The notes under the pieces: generated by a model
The model's input: only the letters and a program-made list of their open reading frames with translations
What the model was told of the DNA's origin: nothing
The model's database searches: none
Position numbers and translations under genes: made by a program
Shown: in pieces, positions 37,866 through 51,200 of the stretch
Numbering within the stretch: the first letter of the stretch is position 1
How the letters are laid out: each line of letters starts with the position of its first letter
Assembly: GCA_914767715.1 (NCBI GenBank)
Contig: OU612070.1
Span: forward strand, 16,447,501 to 16,511,500
Origin: Membranipora membranacea
Lineage: Eukaryota > Bryozoa > Gymnolaemata > Cheilostomatida > Membraniporidae
Direction: 5' to 3'
DNA: 64,000 bases

Positions 37866-40216
37866 GTAACTAGTGATCCACTCTGTTCTTGGTTCTCTCC
37901 ATCAGTTCTGGTCAATGATATGAATTTATGGATCGGTGGTAAATTACATAGCGTGGCTATTTGTGGGGATATGCCATCAGTATAAAGCTTTGTGTCAGGA
38001 TCTAAAGAAAGCTATAAATCTGGAAGCTTTTACGTGATGCATTGATTGACGTCCCAGTAACAACATTCAAAAACTCAGGCAAGCTGCTTGACAGAAGATT
38101 ACAAGTTTCCGCTATTCTAGTTTCTGAACTTATTGACCAATCAGAGATTAATAATGCGGTCAGCATACATGAATAGCCATACGCTGGCTCAGGGTCAGAT
38201 ATGTTCTCCTCACCCATCCTCATATATCAGTGGTTCTTGTTGTAATATAAGGTCTAGCGGTACAAGTTTGAAGGTGTGTTTTCCTCTACTGTGTTATCAC
38301 CCATATTTCTCTCTGACTCTCTGTTCATCCTCTTTTCTGAATGATGTTTTCCCGTGTCTTTATTAATAGATGAATCTTTAAAACACTATCCAAATCGCAA
38401 GTATGAAATAAATAGGCAGTGCGAAATATGTTTTATAGTGAAAGGAGTTTTTTTGTAGTTTTTAAACACAAGCTTCAAATAACCGTTTTTTTTTGCTTTG
38501 TACAAGAGTATCTCTGTTTAATATTTTATATCCTTAATTACATTTTGATTTCCAGTGTTTCGTTGCCTTGCTCAATGTACAGATGATGATTTCTGTTGTC
38601 AGCTACCATGATTATTCTACATTATTAAAATCTATCCTAACAGGATTATTTTGAGCATGAGTTTTATTGGGATTAACCTAGTTCTCCAACTATTAACATA
38701 TGGTCAGAGATCAAATACACTGAAGTTTAATATGGTTGCTGCTGGTTGCACACCATAATCTACTAGATAAACAAAAAAAAGATTTTTTCTATAAAATAAC
38801 CACTCGATTTAATGTTAATCATACTGATCAAGCCTCAAGAGGTGCGACTGATAAGTATCCAGTCATTCTACCTAAAAATGATACTTCACCCATATCCTGT
38901 CAATATATGCTGACCCCCATGTCTCTACCGTATAAACATCTCCTCTATGGGCAATTGCTTCCTCTTTCATTCAGATAGGACGACTCTTATATTTTGTTTT
39001 GTAGCAGCTATCTTACTGGATTAGTTTTAATCACGTATGTTTATAGCCGTCAGTAGGATTCATTATCTCAAGATCCTTTTTAACCGAATTACAGAATCTT
39101 CACACAGTGCTGTTCCCAAATCCAAACAGATGCGATCTCTGCTTTGTGTGGCTTGTTTGAGTTCTCAGCCTGCCAGACCAACTTTAGTGAGGAAATTCAC
39201 GGCATAACGCTGCGAAAAACTCGCAATAACAACCTTCATCTTGGCATGATGTAATCAGATCATCATATCTAGTTAATTTCATCGGTATAATTGCTTTTCT
39301 ATGTCAGACATTCAAGTCTGGTCTTGGGTTTGTGATCACAATATGCTGTGTCATGCTGAGCTGCTCTGTGAGGTCACACCTCACCCACTACTACTATTCA
39401 CTGCGCTGTTTTTCAACCCCTTTTTGTGCAAAAGCTTTTCAAAGTCTTCACCACCAGCATTGACGTATTCACACCTCTCCCATACATTTTTGCACAACAC
39501 CTTTCAGTACTTTATTATGCCTAAACATGTATCTACCGAGTCTGATTGAAAATTAGACAATACATGCCGTAATGTACCCTAGACCAAACACCATTGTATA
39601 AAAAACACGTATGATAGGTTTTAACAATAGTTATATCAATGGACTATATACATGTTACACTTGTTACGTACGTATATTGTTAATGGATTTATAATTGAGC
39701 GCTTTGATTAGCGTTTCAATTGTAATAATTTATAATGCGTAAAAACATCATAATATATGTATAAGGTTTTAGGTAACAGCGCACAACTGACATACAATAT
39801 ATATTCATTCTGTCAAGGGGTTGATTCTATATATCTTGAAATGGCTACAAGTGGTGATAAAACTTCAATGGACGTATCTGAGTTCAGATCTGTATATGAG
39901 AGTGAAGGGCAGTATAACCTGACTGTACAGATTCCATATTGAGCTAAACTAGCATACGATGTAACCAGATAGCGAGTCAGTAGCAACAAGAGCTTCATAC
40001 AAATGTTGATGAATCTTTATTTACATTGTCTGATAGATTATCTTGTTGGGTACACCAAGGAGTTAAAGAGTTGTCTTTAACTCCTTGGGTACACAGAGAG
40101 AACCTTTATAAGGAGTTTTTTCCTCAATGCGCAACTCAAAAATTATAATCGCCTATAACTTGTTTGAAATTTTGACTGCTCACTTTTTTTTGGAAAATAT
40201 ATCAGTTACCAAATAT
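37866..40216. other. 3' flank block of copy C
   Basis: Colinear with 17856-19880 and 53118-55366. It contains about 290 bp (roughly 39575-39865) also present in unit D but missing from unit B. No known gene seen. A 33-codon frame starting MATSGDKTSMDVSEF at 39841 recurs in unit D with an altered end. Confidence 0.5.
40056..40087. mobile_element. 32-bp palindromic mini-insertion, unit C copy
   Basis: Same place and flank (GGTACAC) as the element at 19725. It differs at the centre (AGAGTTGTCTTT against AGACTTGTCTTA). Confidence 0.75.
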
Positions 40217-41415
40217 TGAAAATCAAGAAATGTATCGATTGGGTCAATTCAACTTCATGATGACACCCTGAGGGTTACTTCCTTATTATTAACAGAGTAT
40301 AAGGGATTTGTTTATTTCTAACGGGTACGGTTTACACAAGGCGTTACTCCTTGGTTTACACAACTAGCATGTTACTAAGTGACAATATTTTTTTCAGGGA
40401 TTTCATCAGGATAATTATAGCATTCCTTTTCCTTACAATTTCCATTCTGCGCATGCTCAGCTCTGGGCATGAGCTGATCTCTGCAAAATTGAGTCTCGGA
40501 ATTCCGAAGCCATCTGATTGGCTACCTGCTCTGGTGGCACACTCTCAAATGCGTGCGGAATTTGCTGCTACAATTATTGTTAAAAAAGTTCATCAGGGTG
40601 CTTTGGTCACTGGGCGCAGGCCCCAGAGAAACTAAAGAAGAAGGTTTGTATAAATTTGTGATGACAACGACGTCGATGCCGATGACGATGCCGACGACGA
40701 CAATGAATGCTATGCAATTATTTGCATTGAAGCATTTTCATGTACCTCAGATCTTATTTGTGCATTTTATAATTAGTATCTTGATGGACAAATTAAAGTT
40801 ATCCCAAACAAACAATTACGTCAAGCAGTCGTTACACCGTGCTATGTCCTGCTTTGAGCAGATTGAACCATGCACAAACATTAGCTCCAATTATGTTCCT
40901 GATTTTTTATATCATCAACATAAATAAATGTGTGGCAACCAACCATGGGCTTTGGCAGCCTTTCCGGATTACATCCTATTGATCTGAACGGCCAGACGGG
41001 TTCTCCGATCCCTTCTAAAGGACAAAGGTGATAGACTAACTCACAAGCAGAGGCAGAATATTGATGTACAGGGTAATTGCCACTTTCAACCCTTGACCCT
41101 TGACCTCACTTTTACGGAGGCCCCATAAACCGAGTATGATGTTGATTTTGAAGCCTGACATTGGTGTTTTCTCCATGCCTGGCGAGTTTGGAGATGCAAA
41201 CTTACACAGAAGAAAGCACTGGCATGTCATACAGCACATCATAAATAATTTCTGGCATACATTTTTTCGGAATTTGTCCGTTATTGAGGTCATATAAACA
41301 CAAAAGAAGCAGCACAACTGCAGGTACTGGTGTATGTAATTTCAATATTTTCTAGCTGAAGTTGCACTGCTTCCTTCATTTTACTCATAAGGATAAGCAG
41401 GTAATCTAGGAACTA
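40217..41415. other. Segment of unit C without match in unit B
   Basis: About 1.2 kb replaces a different 0.25-kb stretch of unit B (19900-20125). It has short open frames (40351-40635, 40553-40927) and a GAC/GAT-rich run encoding Asp residues in one frame (about 40660-40710). I recognise no product. One mini-insertion lies inside at 40337-40353. Confidence 0.45.
40337..40353. mobile_element. 17-bp mini-insertion with 7-bp target repeat
   Basis: The sequence CAAGGCGTTACTCCTTG is flanked by GTTTACA at 40330-40336 and 40354-40360. No empty sister site is available here; the call rests on the matching ends and the direct repeat. Confidence 0.65.
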
Positions 41416-41609
41416 CAGCTAGATCTCAAGTTAGCATGAAACCTGGGATAATTGTTTTTAATTTTTTTTTAAATTATTTTTAATTTTTCTTTATTTTTTT
41501 TTTTTTCAATTATATTTTATTTTCTTTTATTTTTTAAATGAATGAATGTTTCCAATATATTTATGAAGATTAACAGGAGGAAGGGGCAGATCACACACTC
41601 TATACTAGT

Positions 41610-42025
41610 CAGTGGCGTATATTATCACACACGGCCCACAGATTTCCGTGAGTGGCTGAATAGCTCAGTGTGTAGAGCGTCCGCCTAATATTCAATGTTA
41701 ATAAGATTGTTGTGGGTTCGAATCCCATCTGGGTCAGTTTTTTTTCCAAATGGGTGCTTTATAACTGGAGCATTTTTACCGTAATCTTCTACTGCTATTG
41801 AGTTGTTTTCTGAAAGTACCCAACAGCTCAGTGAGCTATTGAAATACCTCTCTGCTTGCACTATTTTGCTACCGATATGCAAAAATTTCCGTGGTGGGAG
41901 GGCGATTAAGTGCCCCTCCCACACCCTCCCCGCCACTCCTACGGCGTGTGGATCGGGCTGCGCCCGATTATTATGCTCATCTCTGAATAGTCAGTGAGTG
42001 AAATTTTTTAGAATATACGCCCCTG
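41610..42025. mobile_element. 416-bp hAT-type MITE
   Basis: Terminal inverted repeats CAGTGGCGTAT and ATACGCCCCTG (one mismatch) are typical hAT ends. The target duplication ATACTAGT lies at 41602-41609 and 42026-42033, and the empty site is kept in unit B (20314-20321). The interior holds a tRNA-like sequence and a GC-rich inverted stretch (GGTGGGAGGGCG...CGCCCTCCC-like). A 5'-truncated relative lies at 26226-26499. Confidence 0.9.
41653..41736 (+). tRNA. tRNA-like sequence inside the hAT MITE
   Basis: The A box region TAGCTCAGTGTG (41661-41672) and a perfect B box GGTTCGAATCC (41715-41725) are present. The end TGGGTCA can partly pair with the start TGGCTGA. The anticodon arm region contains CTAATAT (AAT would be Ile), but the stem is disrupted, so this is more likely a tRNA-derived Pol III promoter than a working tRNA. 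Confidence 0.5.
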
Positions 42026-42354
42026 ATACTAGTGATACGGAAAGAAAATAATGGAATAAACCAAGGTCGTCAAAGGACACAATATAACATAATCAGGCCT
42101 TGATATAAAGCAATGACTTAAGCTATTGTTTTAACGCTTGAATCTTTTGTCCACTTCACCATATCACAACATCGATCTCAGCCTGAGCTTTAGTTCCTGA
42201 TAATAAAAGCGCAACTCAGATGAAGAATTAATCATCCTTGTGAGCCAATACGAGGATAAATATCCAAGTGTTATCTGTAAGAAAGGTAGCCCACCACATG
42301 AGAATTACCAAAGTATCAAACATGACATGACTACATATCATCACTACCTTAATG

Positions 42355-42545
42355 TTGAGGTTGCTCAGTTGGTTAGAGCGTCGTTCTTCAGCGTGCAAGT
42401 GTTGAAGCCCGGGGTTAGAATCCCACTGCAGTCCACTCACTACAAGGTTTGTTGGATACCAACCTGCCTTCAAACTGAGAGCAAAATTGGCGCAGAAATT
42501 GCAGCCTTGCCCTTTCTCTTGACCCCCATCTAGCCATCCATTCTA
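42355..42545 (+). repeat. tRNA-derived SINE, second subtype, unit C
   Basis: Ortholog of the SINE at 20641-20825, with a handful of substitutions. The A box reads TTGCTCAGTTGG. Confidence 0.75.
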
Positions 42546-42895
42546 GTGGTAAGTGACGAAACCATGTGATTTTACCAAACATTTTCAACCAACATTTTTA
42601 ATCAACATCAAACTTCCAACACAACAGCCCTCTTAAAAGATAAATTCAATACATTGTTAACTATTGTGCATGGTTTTATATGAACGAGTGATAGAACTCT
42701 CAGAACCTGTGACCAATATTAGCAACATTCTCAATATGAATGAGAGGACACTTATGTAAAAAATAAATAGTATATAAAATAAAACCTCTTCTAAAAATAG
42801 AGAATGAGGTTAAATCTTATGGTGGTGTTTTTTAAGAAGAGCTTACTTTTTGTAACAACGCTGAGTGAAAATAAAGTTTAAAACTGTAATAACCG

Positions 42896-43710
42896 CTACA
42901 ATAGAGGCACACTTTTAGTTCTTTTCATGCGCCTCAAATGAGGCCTCTGCTGGTTGTATGACTCCTCAAATCTTCGGACTGTCAGAGCCACACTGACTCG
43001 TCGGGGATTATCTACTGGTGTATTGACAGGTGATGCTGAGCGAGCATCAGTATCATCAGTCTGTGCCCCCCTGAGTCTTGCCCCCAGCCCGGCGGCCCCC
43101 CGTCCAGTCTCATCGTTGTCCGTCAATGTTTCATCATCTGTTGGCTTGTTAACACGCAAAGGGATTTCTTCGTATGTCGGTTCTTTAGAACAAGCTGTCG
43201 AAGAAAGGCTAATCTCCATGGAGAGACTTTCACTGGTACTAACTGGTCGGGCACTTTCTTCATCACTCTTTAATGAACCAGGTGTTGCGTTTGAACCAGA
43301 CTTTGAGTTTTCTGAGAAGCGATGACTATCTGCAAAGTATAAAGATCATGACAAGCTCACCGGTTTATTATTGTTTATAAGGTCCTGTTGACAAGCTATA
43401 GGGTTGGGGGTTGCTATGTTAGCTGTATGACCCGTTGGAAATTGTAACATAATTCTTTCTCTTACGTGGCGTGGCTTGTTTGATGTAATAAAGAACTACC
43501 TTTTTTATAGAAAGACATTAAATTAAATAATGGAGCCTCGATTTGAAGAGAATTTGTTGAAAACGGTTTGTTGATCTGTATAACGACAGTTGACAATATC
43601 TCTCCTTCAGTCCAATCTTCTGCCAGCTGGTTTGCGCGCCTCACCACAATAGGGGTGATAGATTGATTTGATGTGTTATAAAATTCTGGAAGAGAATCAG
43701 AAGATGTCAT
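42896..43710 (-). CDS. Unknown two-exon protein, intact copy in unit C
   Basis: Exon 1 is 43710-43500 (211 nt) and exon 2 is 43329-42896 (434 nt). The donor is AAAAAAG|GTAGTT, the acceptor TTTGCAG|AT, phase 1, giving 214 aa. The N-terminus (MTSSDSLPEFYN) is followed by a region with some predicted order (VVRRANQLAEDW, VVIQINKPF). Then comes a Ser/Thr/Glu-rich disordered stretch with KEPTYEEIP, and a basic end with NPRRVSVALTVRR and LRRMKRTKSV, which look like basophilic kinase sites. No signal peptide or membrane segment is seen. I do not recognise the family. It is transcribed against the TRIM genes and sits between a TRIM copy and the TRIM9-like exons. Confidence 0.6.
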
Positions 43711-45319
43711 AACACTTCATTATTGGAACTTTGTTGCTTGACCGGGCATTGTGAAATCACCGCAAGGCACATGGAAAGAATTGCCTTTGGGTAGACAACT
43801 CCCAGCTGCGAGCAACTAACTACGTGTGTATGCACATGGGTGTGCATGGTAGATTTGTCTCTAACTCCTTGATGAGAACGATGACCTTTGGTTTGGTTTC
43901 CCTTTCTTATATCATTGTAAAGCTCATAATCAGACTATGGGAACCAAAGGGACCTTGCGTGCACCAAACTTGCCAACAACTATAATTTTATAAGAATTCC
44001 AGAATTCTTGCGGTGACTATTGGGTAATTCCTTGCATAAAGCGGAAGCAGAAGAGCACAGGAGATAATGGGGCGATATGAGGCATGCCCAACAAAAATTG
44101 GGAGCTATCATCCTAAAACGCCTTGCAAGATCGCTTAAGATAGGACATGATTTCTAAGCTTACAGCCTTTATACAGACTCCCATCAGCTTGCAAGTTTAT
44201 AATTGAAGAACAAGATGAAAGAGCAACATTTGTGAATCAATTTCTTCAGCCCTCATAATAGTAGAAATGAGAATGTGGGTTCATCCATTTGAAACAACCC
44301 GCTGAATAGCATCATGAATTTAGAGTACTCTTATTATTGGAAAAAGTAGAATATTTTATGGCTGCTGATTACCCAGTCTGCTGCATAGACTCACATCACA
44401 GAGGCAGCAGATAAAAAGATTATGAGCTCGACTATTAACACCTACTGGGCTGATCATACGCGTCGGGCCTTTGATCTCTAGTTAGTTATGATCATCTGCT
44501 GAGGTAGTATGGGTGATTTGTACCTCACAAATAGAGACATTGACATTCAGAAAAAGGTATAACAGCACTCTTTAATCTGCTCTCTGGCAAATGTTGCTGA
44601 ACTCGCTGACGCAGCATGCTGACGTAGCGCAGGGCGCATGCAGAAGTGTAGCGATGATTGTTAATAGTGAAATGGTCGATGATTGGGAAAAAACTGCTTA
44701 TGTCTATAGTTGTTATGTTATGTAATTATGTTTTGAATTTGGTGATTATTGCCAATCCAGTCATTGTCTAATTTTTGGTAATTATGCAAGACCCGCAAAA
44801 GAACACCCTAGATATTATTGTTCCCAGCAAGATATTCTGCTAACAATTGTATCAACACATCGCGACTACCTTGTGAGAATGGTGCCATCTGACAAACTGC
44901 CTGTCTATAAATTCGTTGAAATCTCCATTTCCTCTCAGCAAATTGTCAATGCTGTCTGTTTTGACAACAACAGTCACTTCTGGCTAGAGAAAAAAAACCT
45001 TAATGAAAACAAACGCTTCTTAACTGATAAACGTTTACTCCATGTTTTGTTGTTAATTCAGCATCATTCATTCAAAATAGCAGCACAACCTGAGTGATTT
45101 GCCTCCAACAATTGGTGTTGAAGTTTATCGGTAGTAGCAGCTGATAACTTTATCTCCGAAGTTGGAAGGCGCCAAATTTTCTAGCCTCAGGCCCTAGCTG
45201 TCAGTTTAATCCGCACTCACAGCGTAATGATCGACCTTCTGAACCTTAATAATCTTATTTACTTCTATATTCTATATTCTTCGTATTTTCATGTTGGCAT
45301 GATAATTTATTTTTGACAG
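43711..45319. other. Spacer with presumed promoter of the minus-strand gene
   Basis: Colinear with 22001-23598. An open frame at 44873-45097 (MRMVPSDKLPVYKF...) is not kept open in unit B. No known domain seen. Confidence 0.45.
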
Positions 45320-46026
<707 letters not shown>

Positions 46027-46139
46027 TAAGTGAGTATTGTTATTATACTAATGTGCCTTTTGAAAGTCAGATATTATTTTTCAATAGTTCTTCCTCTTTG
46101 TAATATGCAGAATTTAAATGCTTATTCTCAAGCAAATGT

Positions 46140-47058
46140 CATCATTGTCCCCATGTAAATTTCAGTTTGATGTAGCTCAAAGTTTCGCTCATCTCATATT
46201 TTTTGTGTCCACTATTGTCTGTGTTATTAGGGATAGCAGACAGCTTATTGCCTTGAAGAAAGCAAAAAAAACTTTGCTGAAACTTCATGTTTTTCTCACA
46301 ATATTTACTGTGTTACTTTTGACTTCATTTTTTAAGTCCTGTCTATAACCCTCTTTTTGTACTTTTTTTGATTATTTTCTGTTAAACTAGTTATTACAGT
46401 CTAGTTATAGTTTTACATCACTGTATTATTACACTCACTTCTTGAGGATGGGAGATATTTGTCAAAAAACTTATTTATTTTGAATCTTTGTAGTTTAGTA
46501 TTTATTACTATATTTTGACCAGTTTCAAACAAGAAACATTGACTGTCTGTCTCTGGAAATACCATAAAAATATGGTTTGCATGCTGTGGTAAATGAATAA
46601 AACATACACATATAATAGTTCAAATCTGTTTGAATATTTTGGTAAGCCTTGATATTGTTGCAATGTAATGTTCTGAATCCAAGCTGGTGTTCTTCCTTTC
46701 AAAGTGAACTTGAAACATATGTGGAGCTGTTACAGTATCAATAGTAATAAAATGACCGGATGTTTTGAGTAAGGTATTAAGAACATGAGACAAGAATTCA
46801 ATGAGGCATATTTACAAACATATATAATAATGAATTATCATCACTATTATAATGAGTAGAGGTCTGACAGGGTGAGCTGTGAATCAATATATATCCCTGG
46901 ATGCATGATGTTGCTACCAATTCTTCCGTTTACTAGCCACTATCATATACTACAATTTTTTTTCAAGTTGTCTTCCCTTCTTGCCCAGGGGCATCACTCT
47001 ACAATCCCCAATTTATATCATGCTTGTGCATTGATCAGAGGAAATCAGTTGGGAGAAG
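46140..47058. other. Inter-unit spacer C/D
   Basis: Colinear with 25068-25983. No gene seen. Confidence 0.55.
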
Positions 47059-47154
47059 CATAAGGCCACGTGACTTTGATATAGCCTGTGATTTTTGTCC
47101 ACCCCCACCCACTGACACAAATCACAGGCTATATCAAAGTCATGTGGCCTTATG
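47059..47154. mobile_element. 96-bp P-type MITE upstream of copy D
   Basis: Flanked by GGGAGAAG at 47051-47058 and 47155-47162. Nearly identical to the copy at 10938-11033. Confidence 0.88.
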
Positions 47155-47201
47155 GGGAGAAGTGAAACTTCAGGAGAGAGAAGGCGGATATATAGCTAAC
47201 A

Positions 47202-47526
47202 CATTACAAAATAAAGTACACCTATGCTGTAGTATGTCGGATAGGCCCTGGGGGCCGATGTCAGGGAGACATGCCCCAATGCACCTATGAGAGTTGTGTA
47301 ACAAAAGGCCTTTTGTTTGGTGAACAAAGGAGTACAATGGCAGGCAAAGTGTGCTTGTCTGAATGCATGTTGGATTCATGTGATTGCATGCTGGGGCGCG
47401 TGTATGCTAGGCTCAGTTCTCTACTTTTGCTACACTCATTTGTGGGTATACACAATCCACCCGCTGCTACGATATGTAGGAACCACTGGTAAAGGGTATT
47501 TCACAACTTTACTTTATTTTGTAATG
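47202..47526. mobile_element. 325-bp MITE upstream of copy D
   Basis: Ends CATTACAAAATAAAGTA and the complement, with one mismatch at the next position. The insertion interrupts the sequence TAGTGAACAAGCAGAG seen in the other units. No clean target duplication is visible and the left flank has two changes (TAGCTAACA), so the exact boundary is uncertain. Confidence 0.65.
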
Positions 47527-48203
47527 AGCAGAGTTGTGACTGCATATAAAGAAACTATTTCTCCAGACAGGCAAGTACCCAAGTGTCTAACACCTTGGAC
47601 TGTCTGTTTTATTTCATATAGTATGAACTAGCCATAAAAGGATGGCAATGCAGCTTGTTTGCAGTTATTTAAGGCTTGGGCTCACTGTTTATATACAACT
47701 GACCGACCATTGGTTGGTTGGGAAGGAGTTCATCCTAAAAGTCCTGGCATTGTATACACAATAAAGGTTAGCTGTGAAGTTCTTAGGCTTTTATGTCCCA
47801 TAAGCACACTTATGGCAAGATTAGTGAGCCAAGCAAAATACTATGGTTGCTCACTATATTGTTTTCTTCATTGTGGTAGTAGTATACAAAAAACTGGTAA
47901 AGCTTAGGACATTAGTGAGGTGAGTATTGGTTTCTATACACAGGGCTCTCACGTACCACCATGGCTGCATGGGTGCAGCACCCACCAATGTGTACCACCA
48001 CCAAAATAGAAAATTTTGAAGATGCACTTCCCTCGGTCCAGGATATCATCCACCCATTTAGGCAGGATAGGAAACAGGCTATGGATATGGATGGCTGATA
48101 CCATGGACATGGAAAAAATACAGGCTTGCAAGCCCCTGCGGCACATGTTTGCTTCCATAGCTGACAGCCAGTGATTTCCTTGATATATTTATAGGTCCCG
48201 CAA
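47527..48203 (+). other. Upstream block of copy D
   Basis: Nearly identical to 11085-11757. No gene called. A pyrimidine/AG tract lies just before the start codon of copy D. Confidence 0.5.
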
Positions 48204-51200
48204 ATGATGGCAGCAGCAGAATCAAAAGAAGAAGGATTTCTAGAGTGTGGATTATGTTTTGAAAATGATCCACTCAAGCGATTACCCTGCAATCCTGGTC
48301 ACATATATTGTGTAACTTGTCTGACCAAAGACTCCGAAGTGACTCAGATTATCAAATGTCCGCTGTGCAGGTAACCTATTGTGTTAACATAGTTGTGCTC
48401 ATTGCATAGCTGCCCGCACATAATCAATAGTCGCCACTTGTCAAAACTGATAATCATGAGTTTAGGACACAAATTGGAGATGGTATGACCAAGTAATAAA
48501 AAGGCATAATAACAAAGTTTTATCTAGTAAATGTGAATGCGAAACTCGGCCAAAGATTTAGAGGAATTATCACCTCTCTCCGCTTTCACTCCTTGAATCA
48601 ATTAATTATAGCACTGGTCTACTTCGGCACCCAAGAGTTGCAGATCCTGATTTCATATCTTTGACCTGCAACAAAGTCACAAGTAAAACTATTATCTTAT
48701 TCTTAGGTTTGTCTTCAGAAGACCCAATATTATACAACTATAGTATTTCTGCACACAAGCAATGTTTGCCACATGCTGACTCTTGAAAGGTCTTAGCGTC
48801 ATGAGTAGGATATGCTTCAATTTGATAGAGCATCAGCAGTCGCCAGGGCACAAGCTCTCTTGCTGTCACATCTCTATGAAGTGCTCTGAACGTTGGGCGT
48901 TGTTGAAGCCACTGATGTTCTGTAAGAGATGGCAACTGGGAATGTGGTAGAAGAAAGATTTATTCAAGCAACAACTCATTTAAACACCTTATGGTACACG
49001 ATGACTATTAATAGCACAACTTCAACCAGTTATGTTCTCAAAAGTGACTAGCACAATTATGCTTTCTTTTTAGAACTGTGTTTGATGAAGGTATAGATGA
49101 CATCCCATCAGCAGGTGCTCCACTAGACAAGTTTCTGTGCTGTGATGTCTGTATGAGAAAAGATGACAAGAGAAGACTGGCTCAGATTTACTGTGTGGTC
49201 TGCCAAAAAAAGTTTTGTACTCCTCATGAAAAGGTACAGATCATTTTCAAGATTTGAACAGGGTTGGGGCTTGAATGTACGCTAGACTGTCAGTGGCAAA
49301 GTAAACTCACACTCACAAACAAGCATACATGAAATACCTCTGCTGGTGGCCATTTGTTGTATTCATTGGACTTTTTTGACACCCTAAAAGCCATACCTAT
49401 AAATCCTCATCCAAAGTTTGGGAGGCTTATGCTCTTTAGCCTAGGTACAACGTAATAATTTTGCTGGTATCATGCATTTCGCTTTTCTGCTTTCTATAAC
49501 AATTGTTGTGAAGCATAAGCCGCACTACCAAATAGTTTTTTTTCTTCTTTCAAAGAGTCATAACGATGCACTGGATGACCACATGCGTACTAGAATGGAT
49601 GAGTATAAGAAATATTGGAGAAAAATGGAGATAAGATACTGTGAGAAACACTCAAAGAAACCCTACTCCATAACTTGTGTGAAATGCCCCAGATTATTTT
49701 GTCTGGATTGTATCGATCAATTAGAAACTTGCTCTGGTGGTAAGTAGGTAGCATCATTTACATGTATATCAGATACAACACAACCTTCCTCCTTGTCTTA
49801 AAGTAAACCCTAAGTTATATCATCCAAAATATCAGAGCAGTGCAAACTTCTAAATTATTATTTGATAAACCGATATATTGTAATAAACGACAGTACACTT
49901 CTGACACCTCCCAATATTTGGTACTATTTAAAAGATATCAGTTTGAGTCTTTGTCTCTAAGCCTTGAATGAAGTACCCTCTCCATGTATATTTTGATAAA
50001 TATCTTAAATAGGTGACAGGCACGAGCTGAGGTCAATATCAAACATGGTCGCAAAGCTCATCGATATGGTTAATGAGAAGAAGGTATGGATATTCGATAA
50101 GGAGGAGCACCTGTTAGGAATGTCTAAACAGCTGACAGCTGTCATATCAGACTGGGATACAGAAACTCAAGAGTTGGTTGACAAGCTACATAACGCCAGA
50201 GATAAACAAGTATATAGAATTCTATGACAAACATTTCCGGGTGCAGGAGGACAGCTCCTAGTTATACGTTGTTACTAGTCAGACCGATCATATAGCAGTT
50301 ATTACGGATTTGATGCTTAGGGAACATAGTAGCAATAGGATAGGAGCATAGGAGCATAATGTTCTTACTTCGACTAGGTTATTATAAAGAAAACTTGATA
50401 ACTGTGAATGAGCTCGCAAGCTAGAACACAGAATAAAACAATTAAAATGTGGAAAGGGAGTCTTATAGTAATTAATTAAGAAAATTAATGCGTTGATACA
50501 GATTTAATATAGAATCAACGAAGGATGATCACATCAGGTACAGGTACAAGCGATTCATATCCTTTCATATTTACTTTTAGGTTGCAGGTCTTATGCAGCA
50601 ATATGTTGAGCTTGAGGAACATCTGATAGAACTCAGAAATCAATCCAGAATTGAGGTGACAAGTTTCCTGGATGATGAGATCGGAAGTCTCCTGGATAAG
50701 CTCAGCAGACAAGTAGCTAGGATCGATACCAGACTTTACACCTATCATGAGGTAGCTACTAGGTAGAATATCTATTCGGATCGGTTATCATCTTGTTTCA
50801 TATTGCCATTGTTACGTTGATAAGTATCACTGAGACCTTCACCTGTAGCTGAAGAAGTATTCGATAATCCAATTTCTTTTGGCATAGAAAATAATTTTCC
50901 AGTTTCATACGCCCATGATTATCTTTAATGGCTTGATTGATCATGATTCAAAATGAGCTGAATTTGCAAGTTGCCTGTTTTAGTCTGTCCTGTCGGCCTG
51001 TGGAGTTGCACTTTCCTATAATATAACCTACAGTATTTGAAAAGTATAAATATCTTTTCATGGTTTTTTTCCTGTGTATGTAATTGTCTTCACTTGAGTA
51101 GGAGGTGGCTCAGTTGGTTAGAGTGCCGGTCCTTCAGCATGCAAGTGGTGAAGGTCATGGTTCAAATCCCACTGCGGTCCATCGACTAGTGGGATTTTGT

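Noticed and set aside
41653-41736. Functional tRNA-Ile gene
   Set aside because: The anticodon stem cannot form properly, the acceptor stem pairs poorly, and it lies inside a MITE.
44873-45097. Possible exon upstream of the FN3 exon (74 codons)
   Set aside because: It has no similarity to the missing first half of FN3 or the TRIM9 coiled coil, and the sister copy in unit B has a stop and indels.
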